Origin: Pseudomonas sp. Os17
GTDB lineage: Bacteria > Pseudomonadota > Gammaproteobacteria > Pseudomonadales > Pseudomonadaceae
Assembly: GCF_001547895.1 (NCBI RefSeq)
Contig: NZ_AP014627.1
Span: 6,698,001-6,762,000, forward strand
DNA: 64,000 nucleotides
Reading direction: 5' to 3'
The notes below the pieces were generated by a model. That model saw nothing but the letters and a program-made list of their open reading frames with translations. It made no database searches and had not been told where the DNA came from. Each line of letters opens with the position of its first letter. Position 1 is the stretch's first letter. The translations under genes and the position numbers were made by a program. Of the stretch, positions 37,401-43,889 are shown piece after piece.

Positions 37401-37838
37401 ATCAACCGGCTGTATTACGGCAGCGGTCATCTGCATCAGATCAACCTCGACGGCCAGCTCATCAGCGACTTCGAGCGTGATCGCTTGCACCGCGAAGTCC
37501 TGCGCACCCAGGGGCGGATCAGCACCCACAGCGAATACGACCGCACCGGCCGCTTGCGCTCGCGCATGCGGCGCCCCACGGGCCAGCAGCAACTATTGTC
37601 GGCCTCCCGGGAACGGCAGTTCGCTTACGATCCCGCCAATCAGCTGGTGGGGCGCGTCGATCGCCTCCCCCAGGGCGAGCACCGGCAGTTGCTGCACTAC
37701 GATGCCACTGGCCGCATCATGGCCAGCCAAGACAGCCCACAAGGCACACAGGGGATACTTTTGCCTACGATGCCGCGGCCAACCTGCTGGACGGACCGCA
37801 AGCCGGGGCCGGGCTGGTGGTCCACAACAAGCTGCTGA
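34470..37838 (+). CDS. PAAR-Rhs effector, N-terminal part (frameshifted)
   Basis: This is the first 1122 codons of a T6SS Rhs effector. Residues about 20-80 are Gly/Ala/Val-rich membrane helices, the usual Eag-binding and translocation region. Residues about 175-250 form a PAAR spike tip (TCTKHPPMP, DGQPAVRSGDRSTCDAKV, SPDVTIGGGSVVV). From about 330 on, many YD/RHS repeats (YDTQGNLVQVRD, YDKRGNCIGETDPLGN) build the cocoon shell. The protein leaves the Rhs pattern at GTQG near 37754 and reads 28 unrelated residues to a stop. The pattern resumes in the next frame (GDTFAYDAAANLLDG), so a single base is missing from the GGGG at 37751-37754. Joined, the protein would be about 1486 aa. Confidence 0.9.
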   Translation: MSDALWAARLGDGLEHTSMMADILGGVLEVAANVAIGALATMAVAAAAGITVATGGLGACVLGLVVGVVVGVVMSKTGADKGLSNLCEGFANALFPPSIQATIASGSKKVLTNNKPAARAAGIAPPSQISGDGAEEGEATDTPSATPEEGPGFLDMAKEFFSQMWRPTVASPAPGSQTKELDLVTCTKHPPMPLQYLAEGSEKVSIDGQPAVRSGDRSTCDAKVVSAGPISPDVTIGGGSVVVREIRSGKTPGVGLAVSALMMLKGGKGKFLSNLPCMLMAGVNSFVVSQATNALTQAIAGSPNPVHAATGAKVLGGEDDLDFVLPGMLPITWQRFYNSRDERQDGLFGTGWSVPFEVSVQIETHPEGGERLLYTDEQGRQIDMGSIAPGGAMFSPGTGLSVRRNTDGRLLIESSDGVYRLFEPSPGNPLRLRLSLLGDRNDNRIHLEYDPSGRITRLRDSFDLLQVELIPSNQWPGRLARIERLHADQQREVLASYDYDTQGNLVQVRDTSGQVSRRFAYDPQRRMVEHQLPTGLRCFYAWARVDEREWRVVRHWTDAGDEYHFDYDLQAGITRITDGLQRQSLRKWNPQHQITEYQDKLGQVWRFQWNEERQLLGATDPQGGQYQYGYDETGNLCSHIDPLGRNESTLWLEHWSLPLTETDAAGNSWSYQYDKRGNCIGETDPLGNSTRYRYDHHGRVVEIIDAGGKRKQLTWNDLGQLLKYVDCSGYPTRFSYDRHGYLQVATDALGERQTFEHDPQGRLLSIQLADGRIEQYQRNTAGQLLCYTDPAGHSSRYEYDRRGKLQVRIDAHGRRVHFTYDTYGRLQTLTNENAESYRFTWDAADRLLEQRDLDGSARRFAYDPLDNAVRMEFAPAPQDGDSASPPSPPIVHLFERDAVGRMVAKVTDDGRSEYLYDPLNQLLGATFTDQHGQSRSLGFTYNALGQLLTEQSAAGELRHHYDELGNLTQTQLADGRWINRLYYGSGHLHQINLDGQLISDFERDRLHREVLRTQGRISTHSEYDRTGRLRSRMRRPTGQQQLLSASRERQFAYDPANQLVGRVDRLPQGEHRQLLHYDATGRIMASQDSPQGTQGILLPTMPRPTCWTDRKPGPGWWSTTSC
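37751..37754 (+). other. Frameshift site in rhs (GGGG run)
   Basis: Reading with GGGG gives the premature end at 37838. Reading with one more G restores the Rhs frame without a gap in the repeat pattern. The surrounding bases are not a classical -1 slippery heptamer. Sequencing or assembly error, a true mutation and homopolymer phase variation all remain possible. Confidence 0.85.
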
Positions 37839-38929
37839 CCTACCAGGACAAACGCTATCGCTACGACGCCTTTGGCCGGGTAGTGGAAAAGCGCAGCGGC
37901 AGCCGACGCATCCAGCACCTGCGCTATGACGCGGAACATCGACTGGTGGAAGTACGTACCCAGGATGGCGCCCGGGAAACCCTGGTGCGCATGGGCTATG
38001 ACCCACTGGGGCGGCGGACCGAAAAGATCGAACTCGACCCTCAGGGTCAGGTACTGAACGAAACCCGTTTCACCTGGAACGGCTTACGCCTGCTGCAGGA
38101 GCAGAAAAACGGCCTGAGCAGCCTCTATCTGTATGCCGACGAGGGCTATGAAGTGCTGGCGCGAGTCGATGGTGTCGGCGCACAACAAAAGGTCCGCTAT
38201 TACCACAATGACCTCAACGGCCTACCCGAGCAGTTGACGGAAGTCGATGGGCAGGTGCTGTGGCAGGCTCGTTATCAGGTCTGGGGCAACTGTCTCGAAG
38301 AACAGCGCGAAGCCCATTTCCTCGAAGAGCAGAACCTGAGATTCCAGGGACAGTACCTGGATCGGGAAACCGGGTTGCACTACAACACCTTGCGTTTCTA
38401 TGACCCGGATATTGGTCGCTTTACCACACCTGACCCGATTGGCCTGGAAGGTGGGTTCAACCTCTATCTCTATGGGCCTAACACGGCCATCTGGATTGAT
38501 CCCCTGGGCCTGACCGCCGAGGAACTCGGCAAGAACATGGCCAATGCCGGGCGACCGCTGGCACCGGGACAAACCCCGCACCATGCGATCAAGGAGAATG
38601 CGACCAATATCTACGCCAAGAACTCACGCAAGATCCTCGAAGACGCCAAGCTGCACCCGGATATCCCAGAGAACGGTGCAAGGCTCTGGGGCACGCACCC
38701 CAACCAACTGGCCCAGCCTGGGCACCCAGGCAAGGACGCGGCGAAGGCGGCAGGCAACTATCACGGTGGAACCCATATTCACGGCAAGGAAAACGACAAG
38801 CTGCTGTACAAGATCCTCAAATCCGCCAAGCGCAAGAATCTGAACATGAGAAACGTGCTTGCCAACATCACGGGAAGAATGGAAAACGGCTCGTGGAAAA
38901 AATCCTTCAACGCCTGCGGGGGGAAATAA
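37817..38929 (+). CDS. Rhs effector C-terminal part with AHH-like nuclease tip (frameshifted)
   Basis: This frame continues the Rhs protein after the shift. It has more YD repeats, the core end RETGLHYNTLRFYDPDIGRF and TPDPIGLEGG, and the self-cleavage motif DPLGL at 38498-38512 (the usual proline seven positions before it is threonine here). The variable tip after it is 138 aa. It contains TPHHAIKENA, SRKILEDAKLHPDIPENGARL, HPG, and GNYHGGTHIHGKENDKLLYKIL, which resembles the AHH/HNH-superfamily nuclease toxins of polymorphic toxins; the nuclease call is by eye. A GTG at 37817 could start it alone but has no good ribosome site, so it is most likely not an independent gene. Confidence 0.82.
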   Translation: MVHNKLLTYQDKRYRYDAFGRVVEKRSGSRRIQHLRYDAEHRLVEVRTQDGARETLVRMGYDPLGRRTEKIELDPQGQVLNETRFTWNGLRLLQEQKNGLSSLYLYADEGYEVLARVDGVGAQQKVRYYHNDLNGLPEQLTEVDGQVLWQARYQVWGNCLEEQREAHFLEEQNLRFQGQYLDRETGLHYNTLRFYDPDIGRFTTPDPIGLEGGFNLYLYGPNTAIWIDPLGLTAEELGKNMANAGRPLAPGQTPHHAIKENATNIYAKNSRKILEDAKLHPDIPENGARLWGTHPNQLAQPGHPGKDAAKAAGNYHGGTHIHGKENDKLLYKILKSAKRKNLNMRNVLANITGRMENGSWKKSFNACGGK

Positions 38930-38933
38930 CCCA

Positions 38934-39578
38934 ATGAATGTCATGCACAACCCGGAGCTTGAAAGCCGGCGCAACACCCTCGGCGAGCTGTTCAAGCGTT
39001 ATGAGCTGCAAGTTCACCAGCACTATCAGGCGATCAGGCAAGCCGTGGTCCGCTGGGAGTATTCCCTAGGCCCGACCCTGGAGCTCATCCCCTTTGAACG
39101 CTTGATACCCAGCGTCAGCAAGGAGGGAAAACCCCTGGCGTCGCTGAGCAAGGCCAGCCGTGAATCGAAGAATCTGCAGGCCTATGGTTTCGATGCCGAC
39201 GGACAACTGATCCTGAGCATCAGCCGCTTTGACAAGGACGTGACCACCTACGGTGAAAACGTCCGCTATCGCCATCTGTTCGATGGCAAGGCCCTGATCG
39301 TCAGCGCGCACATTTATGAAGCACGACCGGCGGAGTCGCGCCTGCTGTCCCTGTGCTGGACCTTTAGCGCCGACAACCTGAACCACTACCTGTCCGTCAC
39401 GCCACCCAACAACTGGTACGTCCGCGTCGACCAGTTGCAAGCCGGGCGTGTCGCCAGGGCCTCGACCTTCGCCACCAGTTGGTTCAAGCAGCTCGACTAT
39501 GACCTCGGCTATGACCCGGATCAGACCCTGTCGACGGTCATGATCGGTGAGCACCTGCATTGGCAGCGCGGCAACTGA
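38934..39578 (+). CDS. Putative immunity protein for the Rhs toxin
   Basis: The ATG at 38934 lies four bases after the rhs stop, with a G-rich ribosome site inside the rhs end, which is the classical place for the cognate immunity gene. The 214-aa product is soluble, without signal or membrane helix. It has an N-terminal helical part (RRNTLGELFKRYELQVHQHY) and YGFDADGQLILSISRFD in the middle. I do not recognise a named immunity family. The role is inferred from position only. Confidence 0.65.
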   Translation: MNVMHNPELESRRNTLGELFKRYELQVHQHYQAIRQAVVRWEYSLGPTLELIPFERLIPSVSKEGKPLASLSKASRESKNLQAYGFDADGQLILSISRFDKDVTTYGENVRYRHLFDGKALIVSAHIYEARPAESRLLSLCWTFSADNLNHYLSVTPPNNWYVRVDQLQAGRVARASTFATSWFKQLDYDLGYDPDQTLSTVMIGEHLHWQRGN

Positions 39579-39621
39579 CAGGGTTCAAGGCTGGCCGGGA
39601 GTCTATTACCAGTAGGAACAG

Positions 39622-40236
39622 ATGATGATCTTGAGCTGGAAACCTCCGATCCAATACAACCCGAAGTTGATCGGTTCCTACGACGTCGAGAGCGGTGCCT
39701 ATCAAACCCCGGGCTCCAGTTTCGACTACCTGGCCCTACTCGCCGGGCAGCCGTACCCAAAGGCAATGGACACGCCGCCGGTGTTTTTCCAGTGCAAGGC
39801 CAGGAAGCTGCTGGAGCATGATTGCCTGTGGCTGCTGGGGGGCATTCCCCTGGTGTCGGCGCGCCTGGCGGACTTTCTCCGCCAGCAGGCGCCGGCCGAT
39901 GTCGAGCTGATCCAGCCCTTGCGCCTGGTGGCCGACCACCAGGAGGTCAGCCAGCCGTACTACATCGTCAACGCCATCCAGGCCGTCAAGGCCATCGACC
40001 ACGCGCGCTCCGAAGCGGAGCGCGACGATGACGGCACCCTGCTCTACTTCAACAAGACCTGGTTTCTCGAAAGCGCCCCAGGCATGGGCCAGATCGCCCG
40101 GGAGCCGGAGTCCGGCGACTTGTTGATCAGCGCAACCCTGGCCGACCGCTTGATCGACACTGGCTTCAAGGGTGACAAGGGACTGGGGCTGTACAGCGCC
40201 GAACGGCGTTTCGTGCCTTATCGGAACAATGCCTGA
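39622..40236 (+). CDS. Imm11-like (DUF1629) protein, orphan immunity
   Basis: The 204-aa protein resembles the imm11/DUF1629 family found beside polymorphic toxins: GSSFDYLALLAG, WLLGGIPLVSARLADFLRQQAP, YYIVNAIQAVKAIDHARSEAE and ISATLADRLIDTGFKG. It is cytosolic by sequence. Imm11 proteins protect against toxins of several nuclease types. No matching toxin tip is visible here, so it may protect against an effector lost or replaced at the rhs C-terminus, or carried by rival strains. Confidence 0.65.
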   Translation: MMILSWKPPIQYNPKLIGSYDVESGAYQTPGSSFDYLALLAGQPYPKAMDTPPVFFQCKARKLLEHDCLWLLGGIPLVSARLADFLRQQAPADVELIQPLRLVADHQEVSQPYYIVNAIQAVKAIDHARSEAERDDDGTLLYFNKTWFLESAPGMGQIAREPESGDLLISATLADRLIDTGFKGDKGLGLYSAERRFVPYRNNA

Positions 40237-40252
40237 GCGCCTGGGGGCATCC

Positions 40253-40375
40253 GATCAGATCGCCGAGCCGCGATTCTTGCCCGGCTGGATGATCAGCAAC
40301 CGATCCAGCTCGCGCCTTCTGGCGCGGGTGACCAATGCCAGCGCGGCGGGCAGGTCCTGCTTGAACCGCTCGAAG
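40253..40375 (-). pseudogene. 3' fragment of an 86-aa gene (direct repeat, copy 1)
   Basis: This segment matches 42001-42120 in the same orientation over about 120 bases with roughly a dozen differences. On the minus strand it encodes only the last 38 or so residues of the 86-aa protein at 42003-42263 (FERFKQDLPAALALVTRARR through KNRGSAI, stop at 40255). The N-terminal half is missing; the similarity breaks off near 40376, just before the ribosome site of the leucine-rich-repeat gene. It has no start codon of its own and looks like a recombination scar. Confidence 0.85.
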
Positions 40376-40419
40376 TTGGGCAACCACTTCAAGAAATCCG
40401 GATCATGTGGGAGCAAGTC

Positions 40420-41268
40420 ATGAAGCAATTCAGCTACAACGAGGACATAAACGCCCTGGAAATACCGGCCCAGCAGTTCGCCGCAGGTATCGAATACGCC
40501 AGCAAGAAGAGCTACGCCAACCTCCGGGTCATGGGCTCTGCCAAAGCGGCCAAGGGTGCGCCGCTGGACCTGAGTGCGCTGAATGGGCACAGCGGCGTGC
40601 AGGCGCTGGACCTGTCGGACGACATCGACCTGAAGCATGTTGATTTGAGCCCGCTGTACGCGTTGCCACAGCTGAAGCTGCTGTCGATCCCCTACCTCAA
40701 GGAACGTATCGACTTCTCGCGACTGCCCAGCCTGGAGACGCTCTACATAACCGGCGCCGATGAGGCGCTGGAACCCCTGGAGCTGCCACGGCTCAAGCAC
40801 CTGCTGCTGGTGGCGGTGAAGAATCAGGATTGCGGGTTTCTCTCGAAGCTCAGCGCACTGCAGGAGCTGCGAATCAGCGGCGGCAACATCGAGCGACTGG
40901 CCGGCATCGAGACGCTGGACGAGCTGGCATCGATTCAGATCCAGCACAGCCCGAAGATGCTCGATATCAGCGCCATCAACGCGCTCAAGAACCTGAAGAC
41001 CCTGCACATCGAAAAATGCAGCCAGTTACGGGACTACGGATTCCTGTCAGACAACAAGACCCTTGAGGAGGTGTTCATTTCCGAGCTCGACTCGGTGTCG
41101 TTCGCCCCGGCAATGGAGCACCTGAGCTCACTGCAATTCTGGGACCTGAAAGACGGCGACATGAGTCCACTGCTGACCTCCAAGAGCCTGAAAGAGGTCT
41201 ACTTCCATCCGAAGAAAAAGCACTACAGCCATAGCCTCAAAGAGATCAATGCCGCGTTCGGCAAGTGA
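40420..41268 (+). CDS. Leucine-rich-repeat protein, candidate immunity
   Basis: The start is the ATG at 40420 with GGGAG six bases upstream. The 282-aa protein is built from short leucine-rich repeats (VQALDLSDDIDLKHVDLSPL, LKLLSIPYL, LETLYITG, LKHLLLVAV, LQELRISGGNIERLAGIETL, LKTLHIEKC, LEEVFISEL). No signal peptide is seen. Leucine-rich-repeat proteins of this size occur among immunity genes of Rhs/polymorphic toxin loci, which suits the position, but the function is not proven by sequence. Confidence 0.6.
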   Translation: MKQFSYNEDINALEIPAQQFAAGIEYASKKSYANLRVMGSAKAAKGAPLDLSALNGHSGVQALDLSDDIDLKHVDLSPLYALPQLKLLSIPYLKERIDFSRLPSLETLYITGADEALEPLELPRLKHLLLVAVKNQDCGFLSKLSALQELRISGGNIERLAGIETLDELASIQIQHSPKMLDISAINALKNLKTLHIEKCSQLRDYGFLSDNKTLEEVFISELDSVSFAPAMEHLSSLQFWDLKDGDMSPLLTSKSLKEVYFHPKKKHYSHSLKEINAAFGK

Positions 41269-41350
41269 GCAGAGGTTTGTACATCAGGCTCAACGACGGT
41301 CGGGGCGGATCGTCGTAGCGCCGTTTCATGATTGAAGGACTCATCAAGAA

Positions 41351-41977
41351 ATGAAAGCAGGCACCCATCAATTGCGCAGCCACTTCGAAAAGGCACTCCA
41401 GCTTTTCTTGAAGAGCGAACTCGCGGTTTATCCCGGCGTGAAAGTCACCCGGAACAAAGTGCTGATTACCCAGAAAGAATCGGGCGCCGTGGCGACCTTG
41501 CATTTCGAGTACCTGGCTAACACCCGCGCCTACGAAATCATCATCTTCGTCGAACACCCGGCCCTGCAGGCGGAGATCGAGCGGATAAGCCCGCCCTACC
41601 GGTCCAACCTGGCCAATCCGAAATTGCTCTACTGCATGTCGACGGTCAGCGAAAAAGACGGCTGTCCACTGCTGCCCGTGACCGAACAAGGCATTGAAAA
41701 TACCTGCCAGGTGATGCTGCGCCGGCTCCAGGATGTTCACCTGCCTATCCTGTACAACCTCCTCAATGTCAGCCCCGCACTGGTGAGCGATGTCATCGAG
41801 AGGCCAAAGTATTACGCCTATCCAGTCCCGCTGATTGTTATCGCCTTGAAAACCAACGCAATCCAACCGGACGACGCAACGCTGGCGAAGATTCTGAGCG
41901 AGCAGACCCTGGGCTACACCAACAACCAGGAACTGAAAGCGTCGTTCAACAAGCAACTCCTGGCAGCGCTGAGCTGA
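41351..41977 (+). CDS. Uncharacterised 208-aa protein in the immunity array
   Basis: I do not recognise this protein. It is predicted cytosolic and alpha/beta, with VTRNKVLITQKESGAVATLHFEY-like strands at the N-terminus, a KLLYCMSTVSEKDGCPLLP segment, and helices at the C-terminus. Base composition is visibly more AT-rich than the T6SS core genes, consistent with transfer. It starts at ATG 41351 with GAAGGA about 12 bases upstream. It shares the bracket of direct repeats with the leucine-rich-repeat gene, so the two may move together. Confidence 0.55.
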   Translation: MKAGTHQLRSHFEKALQLFLKSELAVYPGVKVTRNKVLITQKESGAVATLHFEYLANTRAYEIIIFVEHPALQAEIERISPPYRSNLANPKLLYCMSTVSEKDGCPLLPVTEQGIENTCQVMLRRLQDVHLPILYNLLNVSPALVSDVIERPKYYAYPVPLIVIALKTNAIQPDDATLAKILSEQTLGYTNNQELKASFNKQLLAALS

Positions 41978-42000
41978 GCAATTGCCGGAGTGCCGGGGCA

Positions 42001-42120
42001 GATCAGGCCGTGCCGCGATTCTTGCCCGGCTGGATGATCAGCAGCTGATCCAGCTCGCGCCGTCTGGCGCGGGTGACAAATGCCAGCGCGGCGGGCAGGT
42101 CCTGCTCGAACCGCTCGAAG
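42001..42120. repeat. Direct repeat, copy 2 (3' half of the 86-aa gene)
   Basis: This segment matches 40253-40375 in the same orientation. The pair brackets the leucine-rich-repeat and 208-aa genes, about 1.6 kb apart. Confidence 0.85.
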
Positions 42121-42263
42121 GTCGCGCGATCGATGGCGTAGTACTCCTCGTAGTCGACCACGCCGAGGCTGACTGGGAAGGAGACGTAGTACTGGCCGCT
42201 TAGCTCTTCGATGCCCATGGAGAACATCTCTTCGCGGTTGACAAACAGATCGATGAATTTCAT
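42003..42263 (-). CDS. Small 86-aa protein of the Rhs island
   Basis: The ATG at 42263 gives an 86-aa acidic protein (MKFIDLFVNREEMFSMGIEE; YYVSFPVSLGVVDYEEYY; LPAALAFVTRARRRELDQLL; PGKNRG). The family is unknown to me by name, though small proteins of this sort occur next to Rhs genes in proteobacteria. It follows the second Eag chaperone by 35 bases on the same strand. Its 3' half is duplicated as a fragment at 40253-40375. An immunity or accessory function is a guess from context. Confidence 0.55.
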   Translation of the reverse strand: MKFIDLFVNREEMFSMGIEELSGQYYVSFPVSLGVVDYEEYYAIDRATFERFEQDLPAALAFVTRARRRELDQLLIIQPGKNRGTA

Positions 42264-42298
42264 CTGGGTCCCGTGTCTCAGCGAAGGGATCAGGCCCG

Positions 42299-42724
42299 CT
42301 AAGGCTGAGGCTTGAGGCTTTGCATGGCCTGTTTCCACGCCGGCTCGTGGTGCACCAGGTCTTGCGGCGTGGTGGTCAGGGTGGTGATCAGCACCGCCGG
42401 CTTACGCTCGATGAACACCTGACGCAGCATCAGCTCGCGACCTTCGCGTTTCCAGCTGTAGTCCAGCAGGACCGAGGCGTGGCCGTGCATGTCGAAGTCC
42501 CAGCGCTTGATCAGGGTGAAACCCGGCAGTTGCTGTTCGGCGGAGCGCAGTTGTCCGGCGACATAATCGGCGAAGGCGGCATCGCCCTGGCTCGGGTCGC
42601 GGCTGATGACGAAACTGGCTTCCTGGGCGCCGCCCACGGCCGGCAGCTTGAAGATGTTGATGCTCTGGTCCTGCCAGGCGTCAGGAATATCGAGATCGGC
42701 TTCTTGAATACGGTAGGAGGACAA
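42299..42724 (-). CDS. Second Eag-type chaperone (DUF1795), orphan
   Basis: The 141-aa protein (MSSYRIQEADLDIPDAWQDQ; SINIFKLP; FTLIKRWDFDMHGHASVLLDYSW; QVFIERKPAVLITTLTTTP) is a clearer DUF1795 member than the first copy and more EagT6-like. It is transcribed toward the immunity array. No PAAR or membrane-helix effector follows it, only the 86-aa gene, so its client has been lost or lies elsewhere in the genome. Confidence 0.82.
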   Translation of the reverse strand: MSSYRIQEADLDIPDAWQDQSINIFKLPAVGGAQEASFVISRDPSQGDAAFADYVAGQLRSAEQQLPGFTLIKRWDFDMHGHASVLLDYSWKREGRELMLRQVFIERKPAVLITTLTTTPQDLVHHEPAWKQAMQSLKPQP

Positions 42725-42851
42725 GGGGTAGGCGTTCCATGCTTAGGGGTCGGACAGCGGCGGATTTTCAAGCAATGACCGGCAACAATCAAGGAACCCG
42801 TCGGCAACTCTGAACAATCGCTTTCGCCCCCGCGGGGCACCCGGATCGCCC

Positions 42852-43223
42852 TCAGCGCGCCTTCAGGCAGGACGCGTAGGCCTGGGCAAAACGCCGGTCG
42901 AACCGGAGGGCCTGAGGCTCCTCGGGATCGATGCTGATATTCCACAGGGCCTGCTGCGGCACGTCGTAGCGGACCCAGCCGATGATTCCGCTGCCGGAGG
43001 TTTCGTAGAACAGCTGCAGGCTCAGCTGGTCGCCATCATCGCGGTCGATCAGCAGCTTGAGGCGCTCCGGGGTGGTGAAGTCGCGGTAGGGGAAATCGCT
43101 GCTCCTGACCATTTCGGTGAGGTGGCCGTAGCAGCCCTGGCCCGGGTTGGCGTCGTCGGCCAGGGCCGGCAGGCTGGGGCCGGTGAGCAGCAGACTCAGG
43201 CCCAGGGAGCTCAAGTACCGCAT
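42852..43223 (-). CDS. Small exported protein
   Basis: The 123-aa product begins with a signal peptide (YLSSLGLSLLLTGPSLPALADD). The mature part is about 100 residues with two cysteines (GCYGHL near the front and ASCLKAR at the end) that could form a disulfide. Its start overlaps the upstream gene by 13 bases, so the two are co-translated. I recognise no family. It is probably periplasmic. Confidence 0.65.
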   Translation of the reverse strand: MRYLSSLGLSLLLTGPSLPALADDANPGQGCYGHLTEMVRSSDFPYRDFTTPERLKLLIDRDDGDQLSLQLFYETSGSGIIGWVRYDVPQQALWNISIDPEEPQALRFDRRFAQAYASCLKAR

Positions 43224-43735
43224 GACTGCCCCTTGAGGGTGAGGGTTTCGACCTGGTCGTTCATCTCGATCTTCGCCAGCACCTGGCGGTCGTGGGACTC
43301 CTGGTACTCGCTGAAATTGTTGCGCTTGAGGATGTTCAGGGTCACGCGGATGTGGGCACCAGCATTCTGGTACTCGCTGCGCTCGGGGCCCTGGGCGCCA
43401 CCGGTGAGTTCCAGCAGTTGGCCGCCGCTCTTGAGGTACAGATAGCGCTCGTCCACTTCCACCAGCAGGCGCGGGGCCTTGGCTGGCACGCTGTAGTCTT
43501 CGCGGGCCAGGGAGTAGCCGCAGAGCCAGGAGCCGCGACTGTCGTATTGCTGGCTGTGGAACCAGCTGAGGGCTTCGCGGTAGCCGATCTGGCCGAGGCG
43601 CGAATCGCCGGCGGCCCAGGCCGCTGGCAGGTTCAGGGCGAGGATCGAGCCCAGCGCCATGGCGGCTGCGCCGGAGCGCCCCAGGCAGCGAAGGGCGGCT
43701 GCCAATGCTGGGGTTCTGTCAGGGGTGCGGGTCAT
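43211..43735 (-). CDS. Exported protein, partner of the small exported protein
   Basis: From the ATG at 43735 (AAGG upstream) the product is 174 aa; a longer in-frame start at 43762 exists. A signal sequence (AAAMALGSILALNLPAAWAA) is followed by GQIGYREALSWFHSQQYD, a single cysteine in GSWLCGYS and a C-terminal Cys (GQSCGT), perhaps a disulfide. Residues LLVEVDERYLYLKSGGQLLELTGG suggest a beta-rich domain. The family is unknown. It overlaps the downstream exported gene. The pair sits between the T6SS island and core genes and could be either immunity proteins for a periplasmic toxin or plain envelope proteins. Confidence 0.6.
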   Translation of the reverse strand: MTRTPDRTPALAAALRCLGRSGAAAMALGSILALNLPAAWAAGDSRLGQIGYREALSWFHSQQYDSRGSWLCGYSLAREDYSVPAKAPRLLVEVDERYLYLKSGGQLLELTGGAQGPERSEYQNAGAHIRVTLNILKRNNFSEYQESHDRQVLAKIEMNDQVETLTLKGQSCGT

Positions 43736-43810
43736 CCTTGGCCTTGGGTCGCGAGCGAACAATCGCGCATCCTAGCCACGCCACTACAGCTGCGCAAGGG
43801 CCAGCGGCGG

Positions 43811-43850
43811 GCAAAAAAAATAGGCACCCGATGCGCTCGGCGTGCCTATT
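43811..43850 (-). terminator. Rho-independent terminator of the HU gene
   Basis: On the minus strand AATAGGCAC and GTGCCTATT (43842-43850 and 43819-43827) form a 9-bp stem followed by an eight-T run. It lies 40 bases past the HU stop and is the clearest intrinsic terminator in this part. Confidence 0.9.
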
Positions 43851-43889
43851 TTCCCCTGCGCGCTCCCGCTGTGGGAGCCCGCGCAATGC

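Noticed and set aside
37745..37760. Programmed -1 frameshift in rhs
   Set aside because: The bases around GGGG do not form an X XXY YYZ heptamer in the needed frame, and no downstream stimulator is evident. It is kept only as a remote option.
37817..38929. Independent second Rhs gene started at GTG 37817
   Set aside because: It starts in mid-repeat, has no ribosome site, and continues the upstream protein precisely; a frameshift explains it better.
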